Assembly (NCBI GenBank): GCA_964594235.1
Contig: CAZQMF010000007.1
Coordinates: 1-47,010, forward strand
Reading direction: 5' to 3'
DNA length: 47,010 nucleotides
Source: CAYLHS01 sp964594235
GTDB lineage: Bacteria > Actinomycetota > Acidimicrobiia > Spongiisociales > UBA4744
The notes beneath the pieces were generated by a model. It was not told where the DNA came from. It did no database searches and saw only the letters and a program-made list of their open reading frames with translations. Position numbers and translations under genes: made by a program. How positions within the stretch are numbered: position 1 is the first letter of the stretch; each line of letters opens with the position of its first letter. Of the stretch, positions 16,709 to 23,024 are shown in pieces.

Positions 16709-16737
16709 TTCACGGAACGCGAAACCCGCTGTACCCT
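16709..16737 (+). promoter_or_regulatory. Promoter of the M23 peptidase operon
   Basis: TTCACG (16709) and TACCCT (16732) are separated by 17 bases; the -10 box ends 9 bases before the ATG at 16747, which lacks a Shine-Dalgarno. This would make the M23-rsiG-asparaginase run a separate unit from the crcB run. Confidence 0.4.
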
Positions 16738-16746
16738 CCTGGCAAC

Positions 16747-17850
16747 ATGTCGTGGAATCTGCGACGCACACTCCTCGTGGTGCTTCTTGTTCTGTCGTGG
16801 GTGCTCTCGACCGCGCTTCCAGCGTTGTCGATCACCAAGGCGGAGCGCGATGCCGCGTGCGCGGATTCCTCGGCCGCACAGAAACGTCTCGACAAAGCCA
16901 GAGACGACGCGAATGCCGCGGAAGATCGCTACAACCAGATCAACCAGGAGCTCGAGGACGCCAGCCTTCGCGTCTACCAGTTCCGGGACCTCATCGACGA
17001 GAAGTCGGCGCTCATCGAGGCAACACAGCAGCAGGTGGCCGACAGGGCGGTCGAGCTGTACATGAACGGTGGATCGCCGAGCACCGGCATCATCCTGTTC
17101 GCACCGTCGCTCGATGTCGCCCTCACCGGCCAGGAGTTCCTGTCCTCCGTCACCAAGGAGGACGTGGCGAGCATCGACCAGCTCGACAGCCTGAAGCGGG
17201 AGATGGAACGCATCCGGCAGGATTGGGCGACGGAACAGCAGCGACTCACCGAACTCAGTGGACAGGCGGAACAGGCCGCTCAGGAGATGACGGCGATCAT
17301 GGACGAAGCGAGCGCTGCCGCATCCGAGATGAGCGCTGCGTGCCACAAAGCAGATCTCCAGTACCGACAGGAGCAGGCAGTCGCAGCCGCGCTGGCCGCC
17401 GCGAGGCGAAGCGGAGCCGCCGGCGGGCTTCCCGCCTCGGCGACGCCGGGCATGATCTGTCCGATGGATCCCGCCGTGCTGCACTTCCGTGACACCTGGG
17501 GCGCACCGAGATCTGGTGGGCGCACGCACAAGGGAACCGACATCTTCGCACCGATGGGCCAACCCGAGTACGCCGTCTTCTCAGGAACCGTTCGCGTCTA
17601 CAACAACAGGCTTGGGGGCAAGTCCATCTGGCTTCACACCAATATGGGTGTGGACTTCTACTACGCGCATCTGAGCGGCTGGCCGGCCGGCCTCAAGACA
17701 GGCGATCACGTGACGCAAGGACGGATCGTCGGCTATAACGGGAACAGTGGCGACGCGTACGGAGGAGCCCCTCACCTGCATTTCCAGATGCACCCTGGAG
17801 GAGGTTCGCCCGTCAACCCGTATCCGACGTTGAAACGAGTGTGTGGCTGA
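16747..17850 (+). CDS. Secreted M23 (LytM-type) peptidoglycan hydrolase with coiled coil
   Basis: A 367-residue protein. An N-terminal signal peptide (RRTLLVVLLVLSWVLSTALP) is followed by a long coiled-coil region (about residues 35-215), an Ala-rich linker and a C-terminal M23 domain. The zinc ligands H-x3-D (THKGTDI) and H-x-H (PHLHFQ) are intact, so it should be an active endopeptidase, unlike degenerate EnvC-type activators. The coiled coil plus LytM layout resembles RipA/EnvC/NlpD-class division or cell-separation factors. It overlaps rsiG by one base (TGATG). Confidence 0.9.
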   Translation: MSWNLRRTLLVVLLVLSWVLSTALPALSITKAERDAACADSSAAQKRLDKARDDANAAEDRYNQINQELEDASLRVYQFRDLIDEKSALIEATQQQVADRAVELYMNGGSPSTGIILFAPSLDVALTGQEFLSSVTKEDVASIDQLDSLKREMERIRQDWATEQQRLTELSGQAEQAAQEMTAIMDEASAAASEMSAACHKADLQYRQEQAVAAALAAARRSGAAGGLPASATPGMICPMDPAVLHFRDTWGAPRSGGRTHKGTDIFAPMGQPEYAVFSGTVRVYNNRLGGKSIWLHTNMGVDFYYAHLSGWPAGLKTGDHVTQGRIVGYNGNSGDAYGGAPHLHFQMHPGGGSPVNPYPTLKRVCG

Positions 17851-18374
17851 TGACCGAGTACCGCCGACGCATCGACATCATTCTCGAGCCGGAGTTTGTC
17901 GACGGGATCGAGGCAATCGATCTCGCCGAGCTGCGTGCCCGCAAGAAGATGGCCGACGAGGTCGAGACCGAATTGTCCTACTACCGCCGGCTCCTGCACG
18001 GAAGACTGGACCTGCTCGCGTTCGAGATGCGTCGCCGATCAGGCGAAGAGACGCGCTCACTCATCGAAGCCCTCCCGGACGTCCTCGGTGCCGGTGAGGA
18101 CGGTGGCGGAGGGCGCTCGAGGTTCCCGACCGTGTTCTCACCCGCCCTGCCGGATGACCGCCGCAGGTACATCGATCACGTGCTCGACGACGACTTCCTG
18201 TCGAGACTGCCGACGCTCGGCGACGGCGAGCTACTCGAGATCCGAGACACGCTGGACGAGGCTGAGACGGAGATATCCGCCACCCGTCGTTCGGCGCAGA
18301 AGGTTGTCGACGTCCTACACAACGAACTCGTTCGCCGCTACAAGGAAGATGCGGCGGATCTTACGATCATCTGA
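17850..18374 (+). CDS. RsiG-like twin-motif c-di-GMP-binding anti-sigma factor homologue
   Basis: A 174-residue, mostly helical, charged protein. It carries the RsiG signature E-x3-S-x2-R-x3-Q-x3-D twice: E39-S43-R46-H50-D54 (Q replaced by H) and E139-S143-R146-Q150-D154 (exact), precisely 100 residues apart within two similar helical halves joined by a Gly-rich linker. In Streptomyces, RsiG uses this pair to hold a c-di-GMP dimer and sequester the sigma factor WhiG. No whiG gene is in this window. Start ATG 17850 overlaps the stop of the M23 gene (TGATG), so the two are translationally coupled; this hints that cell-wall remodelling and c-di-GMP signalling are linked. Function is inferred from the motif. 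Confidence 0.8.
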   Translation: MTEYRRRIDIILEPEFVDGIEAIDLAELRARKKMADEVETELSYYRRLLHGRLDLLAFEMRRRSGEETRSLIEALPDVLGAGEDGGGGRSRFPTVFSPALPDDRRRYIDHVLDDDFLSRLPTLGDGELLEIRDTLDEAETEISATRRSAQKVVDVLHNELVRRYKEDAADLTII

Positions 18375-18377
18375 CGA

Positions 18378-19313
18378 GTGATTCTCGCCACCGTCACGCG
18401 ATCCGGGTTGGTCGAGTCGATTCACTATGGAGCGATCGCCGCGATTGATACCAGCGGCACCGTGGTGGCCTCTGAAGGCGACATCGACCGTGAGTTCTTC
18501 GTTCGGTCCGCGGCGAAACCGTTTCAGGCGACCGTATCCCAAGAGCTCGGCGCCGATCTCGTTCCCGAGCAGATGGCGGTTGCGTGTGGGAGCCATCGTG
18601 GCCAACCAGTCCACGTGGAACTGGTGCGATCGATGCTGGCGCAGGTAGGGCTCGACGAGTCGTACCTGCAGTGTCCACCCTCATGGCCTGCCGCGCCCAC
18701 CGCTCAGAGGCGTGTGGTCGCGAGCGGGTACGGGGAACAACGACGAATCTGGCACAACTGCTCCGGCAAACACGCCGCGATGCTGCGGGCGTGCGTTGCA
18801 CAGGGGTGGTCGCTCGACGACTACCTCGACCCAACGCATCCACTGCAGCAGGCGGTACTCGAGACAATGAGCGAAATCGGTGGACATGATCCGGGGCCGG
18901 TTGGTGTCGATGGGTGTGGTGCGCCGGTATTTCGTGGCACCGTCAGGAGTCTCGCTGCGGCCTTTGCGCATCTCTCCAAACCGAGGTTCAGCCACGCGTG
19001 GACCGCGATGCACCGCTATCCGGCGCTCACGTGCGATCAAGGCGAGCCGCCTGCCGAGCTGGCGACGGCGTTCAACGCGGTGGCCAAAGCGGGAGCCGAG
19101 GGTTCGCTCGGAGTGTCGCTCCATGAGGGGATCGGCCTGGCGGTCAAGGCGTGGGACGGGTCGTCGCGGCCTACGGGGCCGGCGATGACCGCCATGCTCA
19201 GACGGATCGGCCGGGCCGGCTACTCCGTTCAGCTGGGCTCTGTGGAGCGGCCCGCCGTCTACGGCGGCGGGCGTCAGGTCGGAGAGATCTCGACTCGCGA
19301 AAACTTCTCCTGA
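18378..19313 (+). CDS. L-asparaginase, Asparaginase_II (ReAV-like, class 3) family
   Basis: A 311-residue cytosolic protein with the pattern of the Rhizobium etli ReAV family: RSAAKPFQA (Ser and Lys of the RSxxK catalytic pair, about residues 42-45), CGSHRGQPVH, HNCSGKHAAML, and DGCGAPVFRG. It would hydrolyse L-asparagine to aspartate and ammonia. The GTG start lies 3 bases after the rsiG stop, so it is probably the third gene of the same transcript. There is no clear terminator downstream; a DnaA-box cluster begins 6 bases after its stop. Confidence 0.87.
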   Translation: MILATVTRSGLVESIHYGAIAAIDTSGTVVASEGDIDREFFVRSAAKPFQATVSQELGADLVPEQMAVACGSHRGQPVHVELVRSMLAQVGLDESYLQCPPSWPAAPTAQRRVVASGYGEQRRIWHNCSGKHAAMLRACVAQGWSLDDYLDPTHPLQQAVLETMSEIGGHDPGPVGVDGCGAPVFRGTVRSLAAAFAHLSKPRFSHAWTAMHRYPALTCDQGEPPAELATAFNAVAKAGAEGSLGVSLHEGIGLAVKAWDGSSRPTGPAMTAMLRRIGRAGYSVQLGSVERPAVYGGGRQVGEISTRENFS

Positions 19314-19318
19314 TCGAG

Positions 19319-19417
19319 TTATCGACAGATCCTGTGGAAAGCTGCCTGTGGATCTGTGGACAAGACCGGGATCGTGCTCGAAAGGCGCGCATCGCCCGAC
19401 GTGGCGCCTGTGGACAA
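19319..19417. other. Cluster of DnaA-box-like 9-mers
   Basis: Five sites lie in 99 bases: TTATCGACA at 19319-19327 on the plus strand, and on the minus strand CTTTCCACA (19341-19333), AGATCCACA (19355-19347), TTGTCCACA (19363-19355) and TTGTCCACA (19417-19409). TTGTCCACA is the preferred high-GC actinobacterial DnaA box. No dnaA, dnaN, parAB or rpmH gene is near and no AT-rich unwinding region is visible, so a DnaA-titrating or regulatory cluster is more likely than the origin. Confidence 0.55.
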
Positions 19418-19445
19418 CCACGTGTCTTGACCGATTGTGGGGTTC

Positions 19446-19474
19446 TTGACTGGTTCGGGTCGACTTCGTAGTGT
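19446..19474 (+). promoter_or_regulatory. Promoter inside the gene-free region
   Basis: TTGACT and TAGTGT are separated by exactly 17 bases, one of the best promoter matches in the window. Predicted transcription start is near 19481, directly before a long perfect stem. A second similar word, TCTTGACCGATTGTGG at 19425, precedes it as a near tandem repeat. Confidence 0.5.
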
Positions 19475-19480
19475 CAGGAT

Positions 19481-19595
19481 CGCGAGGCCCAAGGTGCTGA
19501 AGCATGGTCGTTGCCTGTCAAGGGGAAGTGCGGGGACGGCCGGTGGAGGTTCCTTGGGCCTCAGCGCGCCGGCCTTCGGCCGCTGCGGGCTGAGG
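19481..19595 (+). ncRNA. Candidate structured small RNA
   Basis: A perfect 11-base inverted repeat (GAGGCCCAAGG at 19484-19494; CCTTGGGCCTC at 19552-19562) closes an 82-base domain. Inside are a small hairpin (TGC-TGAA-GCA) and a 6-base helix (GGTCGT with ACGGCC), giving a plausible three-way junction. The last bases of the closing stem (19559-19562) are also part of a second hairpin (CCTCAGC 19559-19565 with GCTGAGG 19589-19595, inner GGCC-TTC-GGCC), so the two folds exclude each other. A good promoter ends 7 bases before the domain. No downstream plus-strand gene lies within 1.2 kb, so it looks like a free RNA rather than a leader. I could not match it to a known class. Confidence 0.35.
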
Positions 19596-19598
19596 CGG

Positions 19599-19886
19599 CC
19601 GTACCTGGAATCTGGTACGCGATCTGACGTGATCGGGGTTCGCGGGGCGAGCCGCCGGCTCGCTGCGCTCGCAGTCGTCAGTCGTCAATCTTCAGTCATT
19701 GGTAAGAGAGCGGCGGCGCCCAACGCGAGACTCCGGGGCGCCGTGCTCGCTGTGTGAGCGGTCCCTGTTTTCTCGGTCTCCGATCTTGGGCAAGAACGGG
19801 GCGTGGGACAACGTGAGATCGCCGGGCGATCCTCTTGGCGAAGACCGAGAACCCATGACTGAGAACGGGCTGAGCGAAGCGAAGCC
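19599..19886. repeat. Gene-free stretch with dispersed-repeat words
   Basis: After the candidate RNA the sequence has no credible gene. It contains GTACC and GGTAC around TGGAATCT (19601-19618), a run of TCAGTC-type words (19672-19705, ending CAGTCATTGGTAAGAG), and an ACCGAGAACCCATGACTGAG-like word near 19846. A spacer with the same order of words occurs at 27229-27498, suggesting one repeat family. Confidence 0.45.
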
Positions 19887-20780
19887 CTAGATATCCAGCC
19901 CGAACATCACTTCCCGCAGGCTGACCGGCGTCGTCTCGAACGTCTCGGGATCGATACGAAGCGATGCCAGTCGCAGGCCCTGCATCCCGTCCGTGACGCC
20001 CGTCATCACCAGGAGCCGATCGTCTTCCTCAACGGTGAGGATTCCGAGTCCGAGGCAGCGCCCCGTTCCATCGTGCACGCCAACCAGCATGTTCTGGAGC
20101 CGGTTGAAGTCAAGACCTGTCGGGAGTGACGGAGCGAACACCGTCGGGCGCACCTTCCAGCGGTGCAACGGCGGCGCCAGAGCGCGCCCAAACGCACGTG
20201 CGCGATGAGCCGATCGCTCGGTAGGTGACAGCGGAGCGATGTCCGGCAGCACACCTGCAATGCGGACGTCGGCGGAGAAGAACCGTCGCGCCATACCGAC
20301 GATCGGCTCGATCTCGCTTCCGCGCTGGAGTGCGACCAACACGGTGGGCCGGCACAGCTCGAGCTTGTGGAACTTGAGGGTCTGTCCCGTGACGCCGGAG
20401 ACCGCTCCGGTGGTGTCGATGACGATGATGTCGACGTGGCCCCGGGCCTGTTCCACGAGGGACGCCGTGGCAATCACCTCCTGGAGGACAAGGTGCTTCG
20501 GTGAGATCGAACCGACGAACCGCAGATCGTCCGCCTCGGAGAGGTGTTGGAGATCGGTGGTGCTGCGAACCCACTTGAGACCGACACACGCCGGAGGACC
20601 GACGGTCGTTTGACCGACGTCCGCATCGATGTAGGCACCTTGTCTCCCCGCAGCGACGACGCTTTCCAGCAGCCGCCGGGCGAACGAGCTCTTGCCGGTG
20701 TCAGGTGCTCCGAGCAGCATGATGACGCCTCCCTCCGAGGTGAGGTCCTCGATCAGGCGTTGATGCTGTGATTCGGGCAT
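19887..20780 (-). CDS. Clp1/Grc3-like P-loop protein, possible polynucleotide 5'-hydroxyl kinase
   Basis: A 297-residue protein with Walker A GAPDTGKSS near residue 25 and the segment DADVGQTTVGPP, which is the diagnostic second motif of Clp1/Grc3/Nol9 kinases; VDIIVIDTTG looks like a Walker B strand. Eukaryotic and archaeal members phosphorylate RNA or DNA 5'-OH ends; bacterial members are sparse and mostly uncharacterised. The C-terminal half (LGLGILTVEEDDRLLVMTGV) resembles the beta domain seen in such kinases. ATG 20780 is chosen because domain homology begins shortly after it and TACCAT lies 8 bases upstream (leaderless). It is divergent from the SAM hydrolase across 79 bases. Confidence 0.75.
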   Translation of the reverse strand: MPESQHQRLIEDLTSEGGVIMLLGAPDTGKSSFARRLLESVVAAGRQGAYIDADVGQTTVGPPACVGLKWVRSTTDLQHLSEADDLRFVGSISPKHLVLQEVIATASLVEQARGHVDIIVIDTTGAVSGVTGQTLKFHKLELCRPTVLVALQRGSEIEPIVGMARRFFSADVRIAGVLPDIAPLSPTERSAHRARAFGRALAPPLHRWKVRPTVFAPSLPTGLDFNRLQNMLVGVHDGTGRCLGLGILTVEEDDRLLVMTGVTDGMQGLRLASLRIDPETFETTPVSLREVMFGLDI

Positions 20781-20788
20781 GCGCGGAA

Positions 20789-20794
20789 ATGGTA
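20789..20794 (-). promoter_or_regulatory. -10 box of the Clp1-like gene (leaderless type)
   Basis: TACCAT on the minus strand ends 8 bases before the ATG at 20780, where no Shine-Dalgarno is visible. Confidence 0.35.
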
Positions 20795-20859
20795 GTGAGC
20801 ACAGGGCCCTCCGGATCCGGAGACTTGCACGCCGAACAGACTCGGTTGAGACTGTCGAG

Positions 20860-21666
20860 ATGAGCCTGCCGATCTCCTTCCTGTCGGACTTCGGGCACGA
20901 CGACGAGTTTGTCGGAGTCGTGCACGGGGTTCTTGCCAAGCTGGCCCCGGACAGCAGGGTGGTCGACGTCGTGCACGAGATTCCACGCGGCGAGGTGCGC
21001 CCCGCAGCCCTCTCGCTCCTCAGAGCGATTCACTACCTGCCTGAAGGCGTCGCGCTCGTTGTCGTCGATCCGGGGGTCGGCACCGACCGCAGGGCGATCG
21101 CCGCCCGAACGGCATGGGGGTACTTCGTTGGACCCGATAACGGCGTGATGTCGCCGGCCGTGGCCATGGTCGGCGGTGCCGAGATGACGGTTGCGATCGA
21201 GAACTCCGACATGATGATCCCCAGCTCCGGAGCCACCTTCGCCGGTAGGGACGTGTTCGCACCTGCGGCGGCACTCCTGTCATCGGGCGATGCCACGCTC
21301 GAGGATCTGGGACCACGGGTGGACCCAAACTCGATCTACCCGCTCCTGCTTCCACTTCCGGAGATAGGTGACGGCACCGTCCAGGGGGAGGCGTGGTGGG
21401 TGGACCACTACGGCAACATTCAGTTCAACATCGCGCCCGAGGACCTGTACTCGATCGGTGCGTCCGAAGGTGAAGGACTCACGCTCATCGTGGGTGGCCA
21501 ACGTCATGCGATCACGTGGGTGGATGCATACGGCGCCGTGGGCGAAGGCGAACCACTGCTCTACACGGATTCGAGCGGGATGGTGGCCGTCGCCGTCCGA
21601 GGGATGCGCGCCGATCAACGCTTCGCAATCGGAGATGGAACGGCCGTCACGATCGCAGGGACCTGA
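20860..21666 (+). CDS. S-adenosyl-L-methionine hydrolase (SAM hydroxide adenosyltransferase, DUF62)
   Basis: A 268-residue protein of the fluorinase/DUF62 family that uses water or hydroxide to split SAM to adenosine and methionine. Motifs are in order: LSDFGHDDEFVG at the start, VDPGVGTDRR, FVGPDNGVMS, FAGRDVFAPAAA, and VDHYGNIQFN in the second domain. The DxxH-type residues of the hydrolase family rather than the fluorinase insertion are consistent with water as nucleophile. ATG 20860 is chosen because homology starts immediately there. It is followed by a good intrinsic terminator. Confidence 0.92.
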   Translation: MSLPISFLSDFGHDDEFVGVVHGVLAKLAPDSRVVDVVHEIPRGEVRPAALSLLRAIHYLPEGVALVVVDPGVGTDRRAIAARTAWGYFVGPDNGVMSPAVAMVGGAEMTVAIENSDMMIPSSGATFAGRDVFAPAAALLSSGDATLEDLGPRVDPNSIYPLLLPLPEIGDGTVQGEAWWVDHYGNIQFNIAPEDLYSIGASEGEGLTLIVGGQRHAITWVDAYGAVGEGEPLLYTDSSGMVAVAVRGMRADQRFAIGDGTAVTIAGT

Positions 21667-21718
21667 GGTAGGGGGAACGGGCGACCGCCGCTGGGGCGGG
21701 CTGGGAGGCTTACCTTAC

Positions 21719-21751
21719 AAAACCTCAGTTTGAACGTGCCTGAGGTTTTTT
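21719..21751 (+). terminator. Intrinsic terminator of the SAM hydrolase gene
   Basis: AAAACCTCAG (21719-21728) pairs with CTGAGGTTTT (21740-21749) around an 11-base loop and ends in a run of six T. It is the only textbook rho-independent terminator in the window and is largely symmetric. Confidence 0.85.
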
Positions 21752-21922
21752 GTAGCGACGGTTCGCCCCGTTGCCCCCGCGGACACGAGGTCCGCATGGA
21801 CGCTCTCGTCCACCGCGCGTATATCGGCAGTCAGCCGCGAAAACTTGAGCGAATTCCGACGGAAGCTCTCGCACCTCTCACACAAGGCAAGGACCGCTTT
21901 CGGAGGGGCAGGATTCCGAGGG
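21752..21922. other. Spacer without recognisable genes
   Basis: Between the terminator and the next gene I see no open frame with actinobacterial codon character, no tRNA and no clear repeat. The last bases carry a TAAAGT hexamer (21923-21928) ending 9 bases before the next ATG. Confidence 0.4.
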
Positions 21923-21928
21923 TAAAGT
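21923..21928 (+). promoter_or_regulatory. -10 box of the cytochrome b gene set (leaderless type)
   Basis: TAAAGT ends 9 bases before the ATG at 21938, which has no ribosome site. It may start the transcript covering the membrane protein and cytochrome b genes. Confidence 0.4.
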
Positions 21929-21937
21929 ACCGGCGAG

Positions 21938-22399
21938 ATGCTGAGATTGGACGAGCGACACAGGGGCCGCGGCCTCATTGCGCTTCTCGGCGGCCTCGTA
22001 CTGGGTGCCATCGCCGTAGTGGTCGTGAGCAAGTCGACTCCGGCGTTATCGTCGATCGACGCGGTCGTCGTCAGCGTCGGATTGCTCCTTCTCCTTGCCG
22101 GCTCGCTGCTCGTGCTGTTGGGGATCGCGCACTGGCTCGCCGGACGCGACTCGACGTGGCCGGTCGATACCGCCAGGGCAGCCCTCGTGGCGGTTGCTCT
22201 CGTGCTCGCGTTCGTCGTGGCTCCCGCCATGTGGATGCACGCGATGCGCCTGCTGGGTCCGGAGTGGGCAAAGGATCTCGTGTCTCTGCTCTACCTCGCC
22301 GTCGTCGTCGCAATCACGGTGACGCTCCTCAGAACACCCAAGAAGCGGACGGGACCCTCCGGCGTCTCCGCCTACGGCAGAACCCTGATAAGGCGATAG
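21938..22399 (+). CDS. Four-helix membrane protein of unknown function
   Basis: A 153-residue protein with about four hydrophobic helices (LIALLGGLVLGAIAVVVV; VVVSVGLLLLLAGSLLVLL; LVAVALVLAFVVAPAMW; LLYLAVVVAITVTLL) and charged ends. No family is recognised and no haem or metal motif (CxxCH, CxHxGC) is present. It precedes the cytochrome b gene by 10 bases, so it is probably part of that operon and may be an accessory subunit of the complex. Confidence 0.7.
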   Translation: MLRLDERHRGRGLIALLGGLVLGAIAVVVVSKSTPALSSIDAVVVSVGLLLLLAGSLLVLLGIAHWLAGRDSTWPVDTARAALVAVALVLAFVVAPAMWMHAMRLLGPEWAKDLVSLLYLAVVVAITVTLLRTPKKRTGPSGVSAYGRTLIRR

Positions 22400-22409
22400 G
22401 AGGAGAGAG

Positions 22410-23024
22410 GTGACCCAGGAGCAACACTCTCCACTGATTCATCCGACGAGGGTAGGGCGGTACGAAGTGAGGTTCTCGTACACGTTCGGTCTGGGTGGGA
22501 TCAGCGTCGGTTTGCTCGTGGTGCTCGCGGTCACTGGGTTGCTCTTGAGTTTCGGATACCGGCCGGTGCTTCAGGACGCCCACATGGACGCGACCGTTCA
22601 GAGTGCGTACCCGCTATTTCTCAGGAGCCTCCACCGATGGTCGGCGTATCTGCTCATCGTCTCGTCGTTTCTCCATATGGTCGTGGTCTTCGTCCACGGC
22701 GCGTACAAGGCTCGGCGGCGTGCGAACTGGGTCATTGGTGTCGTGCTGCTGCTTGGGGTGGTTGCGCTGACGATCACGGGCAACGTCCTCCCGTGGGACC
22801 TGTCGGCACAGGCGACGCTCTCGGTTGTCAACGGCGTGCTCCAGGCGATTCCCCTTCTCGGTCGGGCGGTCGCGCAGGCGTTCTTCGGGCCTACCCTCGC
22901 TGCCACGCTCTTGCGCGCGTACGTCTTCCATGTGATCCTTCTGCCGTTTCTGCTGATCGTGCTCACCGGCGTGCATTTGTGGAGAGTTCGAAGAGACGGT
23001 CTCTCGGAGCCTGAGGAGTCGTGA
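22410..23024 (+). CDS. Cytochrome b6-type subunit (N-terminal cytochrome b) of a bc complex
   Basis: A 204-residue membrane protein with four helices. Two pairs of haem-ligating histidines are visible: H75/H174 and H89/H189. The spacings, 14 residues in the first helix and 15 in the second, match cytochrome b6 and Firmicutes-type split cytochrome b, not mitochondrial cytochrome b (14 and 14). GNVLPWDLSAQA is the conserved stretch after helix C, and the end (GVHLWRVRRDGLS) is typical of b6-type proteins. It would carry electrons from menaquinol across the membrane. The GTG start follows GGAGGAGAG. It overlaps the next gene by TGATG. Confidence 0.9.
   Translation: MTQEQHSPLIHPTRVGRYEVRFSYTFGLGGISVGLLVVLAVTGLLLSFGYRPVLQDAHMDATVQSAYPLFLRSLHRWSAYLLIVSSFLHMVVVFVHGAYKARRRANWVIGVVLLLGVVALTITGNVLPWDLSAQATLSVVNGVLQAIPLLGRAVAQAFFGPTLAATLLRAYVFHVILLPFLLIVLTGVHLWRVRRDGLSEPEES

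Noticed and set aside
19319..19417. Chromosomal replication origin
   Set aside because: DnaA boxes are clustered, but dnaA, dnaN, recF, rpmH and parAB are absent nearby and there is no AT-rich unwinding element.
19481..19595. SRP (4.5S) RNA as identity of the structured domain
   Set aside because: There is a faint match (GTCA, GGAAG-like words) but the conserved SRP core with GGAA loop and AGCAG is not formed; the arrangement of helices also differs.
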